Positions 7,549 to 13,712 of a stretch of 13,712 nt of DNA are shown here, one piece after another. Within the stretch, counting starts at the first letter, position 1. Each line of letters opens with the position of its first letter. The notes beneath the pieces are model-generated. The model was not told where the DNA came from and did no database searches. It saw only the letters and a list, made by a program, of their open reading frames with translations. The translations under genes were made by a program, and so were the position numbers. Source of the DNA: Isotricha intestinalis (taxonomy: Eukaryota; Ciliophora; Litostomatea; Vestibuliferida; Isotrichidae); the NCBI GenBank assembly GCA_023807065.1, contig JAJJLU010004392.1, positions 1 to 13,712 on the forward strand, read 5' to 3'.

Positions 7549-9438
7549 TTATTTATTCATAATTTCATCTCTTGAAATTTTTTTCATTCCTTTAATATCG
7601 CCTTCTAATTGAATATATTCAGTATTATAATCGTCAATATCATCATTTCCAGAATGAACTAAATCAGAACTTTTATTTATTTTTTTTTGTTCTAAATATT
7701 TCCTAATCACTTCTTTAATAACTTGACTAATTTCATCATGTTCTTTTTTCACTTCAGGCCAATTACAAATTAATTTAGGTTTGACATAAGCATCATCAAA
7801 TTGAAGCCAATAAGTTCCTAACCAATAACTTAATCTTTTTTTTAAAACTTCTAAATCTTTTTCTTTACTAAATTGTTCAATTCCAGTATCAAAATTAGGA
7901 TGTAAATAACTAAAACGAACGCTTTCATTTAAATTAATATTATCATTATTATCTAAATTAACATAATCTAACTTTTGTATTTTTTCTTCATTTTCTTTAT
8001 TTTCAAATCCTCTCCAAAATTTAATAATATAAGGCATTAAAGCTCCGAAAACAATAGTAGAGATGAAGACAAGACTTAAAGTAGTAGAAAGTAGAATATC
8101 TCGATTTAATTTTTTATCAGAAACGATAGAAATACTTAAACCAAAAGCAATAGCACCTCTTATAGTTCCACTACAAGCAGCAATTCCTTTTTCAGTGAAT
8201 GATAATTTGAAATTATCTGCTCCGAATAAATACATTAGGAAACATATTCCATATACTGAAACAAATCTACCTGAAACTACTGTGATTAATTCAAATATCA
8301 TAAATGACCATGAAAATGCTACTGAGAAATGATGAATTGCTGTTAAACCTAAATATGCAAATACAAATGCTTCTGCTATTCCACTTAATACTCTACTTAA
8401 GACACTTGATTCTTCTCTTGCTTGAAATGATAAATTATAAAATGAATAATGAGAATTAAATATTCCATTAAATAATAATGCTATAATTGGCGACATTTCC
8501 ATTTCTTCTGTTAATATATATGATAAATATGCAAATAAACATATTAAAGCACATTCATTTTCTCTTCCAATATTATAACTTTTTAATTTTTTTAAACATA
8601 AAGAACCAATACATCCAATACCTAATCCAATGAAGAAAGATAATCCAAATAATTTGCAGAAAGTCCCAAACATACTTATTATTGTATGTCCAGTGAAAGG
8701 TTCTCCACTTTCACTAAATTTTTTGATAATATCATATATAACAATACAAACTGCATCATTAACAACACCTTCTCCAAATAATATTGAAAATAATTTTGGT
8801 TCTGTATCTTCATGAATAAATGTTAATGCTGCCACTGCATCTGTGGCTGATATTACTGCGGCAAATTTTAATGCATCTAATATTGACATATCTAATAATA
8901 TTGGATTCTCTTTTAAATTCGGATTAGTTATGTTATTTGCTTTTATATATGTATCATTAAAAGGATATATTAATCTTTCACGTGTTTTTTTATCTATTGG
9001 AATTCCACCATATTGTATTAAGGAATCATAATCATATTTTGATGATGATAATGTAAATCTTTGAAATTTATTAAAAAAATATGTTACTGGTGCTACCCAT
9101 AAAAATGCTATTAAAGTTCCTATTACTCCTAATAAAAATATATACATGAAATATTTAAAAAATGATCTTTTTTTTAAATTATATCCTGCTCCAAATATTA
9201 TTAAAGGTAATATATATGTAAAAAATATTTTGTCTGAAAATTCTAAGGATTTTGTAAAGTCTGATGATGGAGAAAATATTTTTATTAGCAATGTTATTAT
9301 TATTCCTAAAAGCATTACCATTCCTGATTCATGCATATAGTGAAAATGAATTTTATCAAATACCGGAGCTGCTATTACATATAATACTAAAAGAACTACT
9401 GATATTAGAACTTCGAGACTTAAATGCTCTTCTGCCAT
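7549..9438 (-). CDS. Na+(K+)/H+ exchanger, CPA1 family (NHE/NHX, organellar-type)
   Basis: A 629-residue antiporter with about 12 hydrophobic spans in residues 8-475 and a cytosolic tail. Diagnostic sites are ISATDAVAAL (196-205, usually ATDPV), FGEGVVNDA (221-229) with the ion-binding Asn227-Asp228 pair of electroneutral exchangers, SGIAEAFVFAYLGL (352-365) with E356, and SGTIRGAIAFGL (423-434) with R427. The Pro of ATDPV is Ala here; plant NHX proteins also vary at this site. The tail motif WLQFDDAYVKPKLI (544-557) resembles the D-D-x-Y/F-x-KP segment of intracellular NHE6/NHE8-like members, so endosomal or vacuolar pH control is more likely than a plasma-membrane role. An inserted polar loop of about 60 residues (125-185) is larger than usual. 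The start fits: a ten-A run precedes ATG, and the first span starts at residue 8. The first 12 Ile codons include 11 ATA. Confidence 0.95.
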   Translation of the reverse strand: MAEEHLSLEVLISVVLLVLYVIAAPVFDKIHFHYMHESGMVMLLGIIITLLIKIFSPSSDFTKSLEFSDKIFFTYILPLIIFGAGYNLKKRSFFKYFMYIFLLGVIGTLIAFLWVAPVTYFFNKFQRFTLSSSKYDYDSLIQYGGIPIDKKTRERLIYPFNDTYIKANNITNPNLKENPILLDMSILDALKFAAVISATDAVAALTFIHEDTEPKLFSILFGEGVVNDAVCIVIYDIIKKFSESGEPFTGHTIISMFGTFCKLFGLSFFIGLGIGCIGSLCLKKLKSYNIGRENECALICLFAYLSYILTEEMEMSPIIALLFNGIFNSHYSFYNLSFQAREESSVLSRVLSGIAEAFVFAYLGLTAIHHFSVAFSWSFMIFELITVVSGRFVSVYGICFLMYLFGADNFKLSFTEKGIAACSGTIRGAIAFGLSISIVSDKKLNRDILLSTTLSLVFISTIVFGALMPYIIKFWRGFENKENEEKIQKLDYVNLDNNDNINLNESVRFSYLHPNFDTGIEQFSKEKDLEVLKKRLSYWLGTYWLQFDDAYVKPKLICNWPEVKKEHDEISQVIKEVIRKYLEQKKINKSSDLVHSGNDDIDDYNTEYIQLEGDIKGMKKISRDEIMNK

Positions 9439-9700
9439 TTTTTTTTTGTTAAAAGAAATGTTTTTTAATTTATTTATTTAAAATTTATTGTTTTAATGAA
9501 ATATTTATTTATTTTGGGAATTTAGCCTTATATTTTCACTTTTATTTTTATGGGATTTAGTTAAATAATTATTTTATAATTATTAGAAGTGAAATAAATT
9601 ATAAAAGAATAATATAAATCAATTTAATTAATTTATGATATGTGAAAATATATAATTACCATAAATAATTTTTATTAAAGGGAATAAAAAAAATATTATT
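9439..9700. promoter_or_regulatory. spacer upstream of exchanger gene with distant inverted repeat
   Basis: The 262-bp gap contains the 3' end of the Lys/Asn-rich gene and the promoter of the exchanger, both on the minus strand. It is slightly richer in G/C than other gaps (GGGAATTTAGCC near 9515-9527, ATGGGATTTAG near 9550). TATATTTTCAC at 9529-9539 is the exact reverse complement of GTGAAAATATA at 9642-9652. Function is unproven. Confidence 0.35.
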
Positions 9701-11428
9701 TTATTGTTTTAATTTTTCAAGAAATTCTTTAGATAATATAGGTTTAATTTTATTAAATGAATAATAATATACACTAGATTTTTCTAAATCTCTTTTAGCA
9801 TTTATTAATTCTTGATCATCTTCATCATTATAATTTTCACTTTTTTTTTCTTCAATATCTTCAATTTTTTTATTTTTTTTCTTTTTATTTTTTTTCTTTT
9901 TAGGTTTTTTAATTTCATTTTCACCTTCACTAATATATTTAACAAGTTCATCTAAATCTTTAAAATTATCATTTATATTATTATTAATATTGTTTACAAT
10001 ATTATTATTAAAATTATTATTATTATTTAATTCATTTTTTTCTAGAACTGATTCAACAGAAGAAGAAGAATTTAAAGTTGCAAGAGTTTCTTTTGAATTT
10101 AAATTTATTATTTCATTATTATTTTCTTTTGAATTTAATAATAAATAATAATTAGAATTATTTTTATTTATTTTACTTTCTAAATTTTCTTTTAATTTCA
10201 ATAATAAAAATTCATCGAATTTTGTTTTTTCATTATTATGATTATCTTTGTATTTTTCAACTTCATCAATTAATTTTGTTATTTCAGAAATTTTTAATTG
10301 ACCAAAAATTACTTTAATTTGAAGAAGAACTAAAGAAATAAATTCATTTTTTAAAATAATTTTATCAAATTCTTCTAATTGGATTTTTTCAATAGAAAAA
10401 TAATTTTGTTTTCCAGTCAAATCATCTTTTAATAAACTTAAAGGATATTTAAATATATTTTCAATTTCTTTTGAAGAAATTTTTAAAGTTTTTTGAATAT
10501 TAATTAATTCTCTTAATAAAACATGAGTAATTCCTTTTTCAGTTAATTCTTCATTTGGTTTTAAAATCATTGTATTTTTAATAAATAAATTTTCATATTG
10601 TAATTCATTTAAATTATTTAATTCAAAAGAAGAATTATAAATATCATTAATCCAATTTTTAATTTTTAAACTTAATTTCTCAAATTTATTTTTTTCTTTT
10701 TTTTTTAACCATTTATCATATATTCTTTTGACTTCAGGAATTTCTAAAATTTTTTCTTTATATTTACTTATTAATTCTCTTATTTTATCACTTAAAATTT
10801 TTAAAACTAATAAATTACATTTAACATTTAATTTCTTTAAATAAGAATTAAATTGTTTTTCAATTCCAATAATTTCATTTCCTTTTTTATTTTTGAAAAT
10901 ATCATTATTATTATTACTACTAATAATAGAAATATTTTTATTATAAATTTCAATTAATATTCTTTCAATTTCACTACTAAAATTATTATCTTCTAAAATA
11001 GAATAATCAATTGAATCTTCATCTTCACTTGAATTTAATCCAACATCTTTTCTTGAAGGATAATCTCTAAATTCAGAATTATCATTAAATATATTACTTT
11101 TTTTTTTTCTATATTCTCTTGATGAACATGATGAAGAATTGGAATAATTAGAATATGAATCATTTATGCTTTTTCTTCTTCGAGTTTTATTTCTTTTTAA
11201 TAATGATTTCTTTGATATGTTTCTTTTTATATTTTTTTCATTTTTATTATTAGATATTTTTGTTATGTTAAATTCATTATAATAATAATTTCTAAATGGA
11301 ATTTCAAATAATTTTCTTCCTCTTTCAATTTGGTTTTTCTGCTTTTTTAAAGATAAATGTTTATTATTACTATTTTTTTTTAGTTGAATTAATTTCAATT
11401 GGTTTGGACTTGATGATTTCTTTTCCAT
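9701..11428 (-). CDS. Lys/Asn-rich, probably nuclear protein, unknown function
   Basis: A 575-residue protein without membrane spans. Residues 1-120 are basic and Ser/Asn-rich with a cluster at 78-87 (KRNKTRRRKS) that could be a nuclear localisation signal. An acidic Ser patch follows (SSEDEDSIDYSILED, 133-147). Residues 150-400 are helical and charged, with hydrophobic spacing typical of helical bundles or short coiled coils. An Asn-rich stretch (465-490) leads to a Lys tract KKPKKKKNKKKKNKK (507-521), an acidic patch and a C-terminal block with RDLEKSSVYYYSFNKIKP and LSKEFLEKL. That ending resembles, from memory, the C-terminus of an uncharacterised ciliate protein family (acidic, then KKDLE-x-x-S-V/I, KIKP, LSxEW), but I cannot confirm it. 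The start is after an AAAAA run; the stop is TAA. It is divergent from the gene at 11493, 64 bp away. Confidence 0.8.
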   Translation of the reverse strand: MEKKSSSPNQLKLIQLKKNSNNKHLSLKKQKNQIERGRKLFEIPFRNYYYNEFNITKISNNKNEKNIKRNISKKSLLKRNKTRRRKSINDSYSNYSNSSSCSSREYRKKKSNIFNDNSEFRDYPSRKDVGLNSSEDEDSIDYSILEDNNFSSEIERILIEIYNKNISIISSNNNNDIFKNKKGNEIIGIEKQFNSYLKKLNVKCNLLVLKILSDKIRELISKYKEKILEIPEVKRIYDKWLKKKEKNKFEKLSLKIKNWINDIYNSSFELNNLNELQYENLFIKNTMILKPNEELTEKGITHVLLRELINIQKTLKISSKEIENIFKYPLSLLKDDLTGKQNYFSIEKIQLEEFDKIILKNEFISLVLLQIKVIFGQLKISEITKLIDEVEKYKDNHNNEKTKFDEFLLLKLKENLESKINKNNSNYYLLLNSKENNNEIINLNSKETLATLNSSSSVESVLEKNELNNNNNFNNNIVNNINNNINDNFKDLDELVKYISEGENEIKKPKKKKNKKKKNKKIEDIEEKKSENYNDEDDQELINAKRDLEKSSVYYYSFNKIKPILSKEFLEKLKQ

Positions 11429-11492
11429 TTTTAAAATAATTATTATTATTATTTATAATTATTTAAAATTTTTTTTTAAATTAATTTAAAAA
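11429..11492. promoter_or_regulatory. 64-bp divergent promoter region with no G or C
   Basis: All bases between the ATG of the minus-strand gene (ending at 11428) and the ATG at 11493 are A or T. It contains an ATT-type trinucleotide run (11440-11452) and an imperfect palindrome: TTTTAAAATAATTA at its left end is nearly mirrored by TAATTATTTAAAA around 11456-11468. Both genes must start transcription within it or inside each other's coding sequence. The regulatory role is inferred from position only. Confidence 0.55.
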
Positions 11493-12899
11493 ATGGATTT
11501 TAATTTTCTATTCAATAATAATTCCTTTAATGATAAAATGCAAAGTGTATATTATCTTAGATTTATTTCTTTTCAAATATGGAAATTTTTATTATTATTC
11601 ATTTTCCTTTTTATTTTATTTTATTTAACTCATTTTTGGCCTTTTAGTTTTTTCTCTGTGTTAAATTTTAAATTTTTAAGTTATATTCAAATTTATTTCT
11701 TTTTAATATTTATTGATTTTTTGCAAATGGAACTTTTCATTCAATCAAATTCACAATATAGCTTTTTTGAAATAATGATAAAAATATTTTTAATTCCTAA
11801 TAAAACAACTTTTTCAATTTTTGCAATTACTTTTTTAAATTATATAAATTTAAATATTTTAAAATCAATGTCTTATTCAATTGACAATTATATTTTTTAT
11901 TTGGAAAATGATAATTTTAACAGTAATTTTATTTTAATGATAATGTCTGCTTTATTTTCTATTAAAAGTATTTCTAGTAAAGAATTATTTAAATGGAATG
12001 AAATTGAAGTAAAATATATTATTTATTTTATTTAGATTAATAGAATTGATTTTATTAAAAATTGTTTCAAAAAAGGAATTTTAAATTCTTTTGATTTGTT
12101 TTTAATTTATTTTATTTGTTTATTTGTTTATTTTATTTTTGAAATGAAAAGTTTATTTGTTTTTAGAATAACAATTTATTTTACTTGGATATTTATTTTA
12201 TATTCTAATTTATTGTCTTTTTCATTTTTAATTTTAAAAAATTTCCTTTGTCAAATTATAAATTATCAATGTAGACAAATAAATAATTCAAATCAATTAA
12301 TAAGATTACAAAATAATTTTAAAGAAAATAATCAATTTTATAATATTCAATATATGAAAAATTTAATTGAAATTTTTAAAGAAAATAAAAATGATAATTT
12401 ATTAAATAAAGAAAATATAGAAGAAATTAAAAAAAAAGTTGATTTTATTTATAATAATATTTTAAGGAAATTTGATAATTCAAATAAAAGAAAAATTGCA
12501 AAAAAAAATTTTCTTCAATATTTTGATTTTTCAAAAAATGAAATTTTTGAAAAAGAAACTTCTTTGAAAATGATTGATTGTATTACAGATTTAATTTATT
12601 ATGTCATTATATTTATTTGTAAAGGAGAATTTAAATTAAATAAAGAAGAAATATTTCATCAATTTCAATTTTATATTATTTATTTTATTGAAATATTAAT
12701 TTTTTTTCAAGAAATTACTAAATTAAATGATAATTTCTTTGAATATATTATTGATTCAAATATTTTAAAATCAGATATTAAAAAACAAAAAATCATTATT
12801 CAAAATAAAATACATTATTTATTAAATTTAGATTTAAAAGAACATTATATTTTTCAAACTAGTGAAAAAATAAGGAAATTTAAGAATTATTTAGAATAA
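11493..12899 (+). CDS. multi-span membrane protein, possible divergent Ndc1 nucleoporin; one intron (join 11493..12008,12036..12899)
   Basis: The frame is open from 11493 to 12899 except for a single TAG at 12033-12035, which is the 3' end of a 27-nt GT...AG intron. Splicing gives 459 residues (172 plus 287). Hydrophobic spans lie at about 29-46, 62-80, 105-122, 146-160, 193-208 and 213-240, followed by a roughly 220-residue soluble helical domain. Six spans plus a C-terminal helical domain is the Ndc1 layout. Local resemblances to animal Ndc1, recalled without alignment, are an LRF-x-x-x-x-x-W segment before span 1, a short loop then helix before span 5, a MIDCITDLIYY helix (351-361) like ALEGLSHLV, FQEITKLN (396-403) like LQEAVDKY, and the ending SEKIRKFKNYLE (448-459). 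Ndc1 anchors nuclear pores and, in fungi, spindle pole bodies. The protein is shorter than human Ndc1 (674). The membrane-protein call is firm; Ndc1 is tentative. Confidence 0.72.
12009..12035 (+). other. 27-nt spliceosomal-type intron, phase 0
   Basis: The segment starts GTAAAA and ends TTTATTTAG, contains only A and T besides the splice-site Gs, and begins exactly at a codon boundary. Its length is a multiple of three, so removing it deletes nine codons including the only in-frame stop and leaves the frame open for another 287 codons. Other nearby donors (GTAAAG at 11977, GTATTT at 11968) paired with this acceptor would break the frame. Introns of 15-30 nt are known in several ciliates. Confidence 0.8.
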
Positions 12900-13394
12900 A
12901 AGCATTCATATTATAAAGAATAAATTCATTGAAATAATTATTTTTATTTAAATATTAAATTTTAGATTATTTAATCATTATTGAATAAATACTTTTATAT
13001 TTTAAAATATTTATTTTATAAAAAAATAAGATAAAAAAGTGAAAATATAATAACTTAATTATAAATTAAAAATATTATTTAATTTTAACTAAAATATAAT
13101 TTTTTAAAATTATTAAAAATAATTTGACAATAATATTAATTAATTTCAAGATATAAGTGTATTATAAATTTACTTTAATTTTTTCCTTTTATTTTAATAA
13201 ATTTTATAAAAATTATTTTTGAATATCATTTTAAATTAACTTGTTCATTTATTTATCCTTTGATTTATTCAAATTATCTATTATTTTATATTTTAATGTC
13301 TTTACTCTTATTTCCATAATATTTTAATATTTTTTATTATAATAAATTTATTCCATTCAATCATCTTCAATTTATTATTTTAACTTTAAATAAA
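12900..13394. other. noncoding intergenic region
   Basis: About 495 bp with stops in all frames and no RNA-gene-like block. It must contain the 3' end of the Ndc1-like gene and that of the MORN-type gene, since both run into it. The longest minus-strand reading frame I see starting with ATG is about 22 codons (near 13250-13320) and looks random. T-rich stretches dominate on the + strand after 13140. Confidence 0.55.
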
Positions 13395-13712
13395 TTATTT
13401 AAATAAAAAAATAGATTCTTTTTCCTCATCTATATTATCTTCTATCCAATAACTTTCAAATGTACTTCCAGTTTCATAATATATTTTACCAATTCCATAT
13501 TTTAAATCTTCTTTAAAATTGCATATTTTTTTATAATGCTCATTATCATTATTTATATATAATATTCCTTCTCATTCTTTTTTATTTTTTAATAATTTGT
13601 CTTTATAAAATAAATCTTTAAATTCATAAAAATGAGATATTTCATTATTAATATTTTTATTTTTTAAAATATAAAGTTTTCTTCATTTAAACAAAATATG
13701 ACTTCATAGTTG
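13395..13712 (-). pseudogene. C-terminal part of a MORN-repeat protein gene, disrupted, cut by window edge
   Basis: Reading the minus strand from the window end gives NYEVIFCLNEE, after which the frame must shift by one base near 13677-13681 (a run of four A on the sense strand, where five would restore the frame). It then continues as KLYILKNKN, through LLKNKKE, an in-frame TGA (13572-13574), EGILYINNDNEHYK, a unit KYGIGKIYYETGSTFESYW and a TAA stop at 13395-13397. The E-G-x-x-Y and Y-G-x-G-x-x-Y-Y-x-x-G spacing of about 23-25 residues is that of degenerate MORN repeats, which usually sit in membrane-associated or cytoskeletal proteins. Two further TGAs (13683-13685, 13704-13706) lie beyond the shift in the wrong frame and are not separate lesions. 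The upstream part is outside the window. A homopolymer sequencing error plus TGA readthrough is the alternative to a decayed gene. Confidence 0.6.

Noticed and set aside
8063..9452. Several plus-strand ORFs of 60-90 codons
   Set aside because: They lie antisense inside the exchanger gene, whose frame has clear family motifs; they are shadows.
12033..12035. TAG read as a sense codon (for example Gln) as in some ciliate codes
   Set aside because: No other gene in the window has an internal TAG across thousands of codons, and splice-site bases flank this one exactly.
12096..12899. A separate second gene after the TAG at 12033
   Set aside because: Its 5' end has no ATG (it would begin with TTG), and the frame is open and membrane-protein-like right back to the TAG. 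A 27-nt intron explains the arrangement better.
1..13712. Bacterial or phage origin, CRISPR array, insertion sequence
   Set aside because: All recognised proteins are eukaryotic, there are no ribosome-binding sites, no regularly spaced direct repeats outside the coding BspA array, and no transposase.

Overview
The window looks like nuclear DNA of a very AT-rich, intron-poor, single-celled eukaryote. The proteins are eukaryotic (gamma-tubulin complex protein, centrin-like EF-hand protein, protein kinase, organellar-type Na+/H+ exchanger, probable transmembrane nucleoporin). Intergenic gaps are mostly 60-270 bp, Asn/Lys low-complexity tracts are common, every gene starts in an A-rich context (at least AAA before ATG) and every gene ends in TAA. 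The one intron I can demonstrate is only 27 nt long. Together these suggest a ciliate macronuclear genome that uses TAA as a stop, possibly a gut or rumen lineage, but the sequence does not prove the taxon. No telomeric repeat is visible at either end, so the window is internal to a contig.

Layout. 1-455: noncoding. 456-1790 (+): membrane protein with a Cys-rich ectodomain, family not recognised. 2063-2575 (+): centrin-like protein with degenerate EF-hands. It converges tail-to-tail on 2727-5720 (-), a GCP2/Spc97-type gamma-tubulin complex component with a roughly 230-residue beta-rich N-terminal extension. 5822-7420 (-): a kinase-like domain whose catalytic Asp is replaced by Asn, fused to six 26-residue BspA/DUF285-type repeats. 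7549-9438 (-): CPA1 Na+/H+ exchanger. 9701-11428 (-): Lys/Asn-rich, probably nuclear protein of unknown function. Divergent from it across a 64-bp spacer with no G or C is 11493-12899 (+), a 459-residue multi-span protein interrupted by a phase-0 27-nt intron whose only in-frame stop is the TAG at its 3' end; topology and C-terminal motifs suggest a divergent Ndc1. 12900-13394: noncoding. 13395-13712 (-): C-terminal end of a MORN-repeat gene carrying a one-base frameshift and an in-frame TGA, running off the window.

There is no operon logic here. Three neighbours (centrin-like, GCP2, putative Ndc1) belong to families that act at microtubule-organising centres or the nuclear envelope, which may be chance. 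The most interesting items are the pseudokinase-BspA fusion, the tiny intron joining two apparent ORFs into an Ndc1-like gene, the N-terminal domain of GCP2, and a sharp 5'-A-ending to 3'-T-ending codon shift inside genes on both strands.
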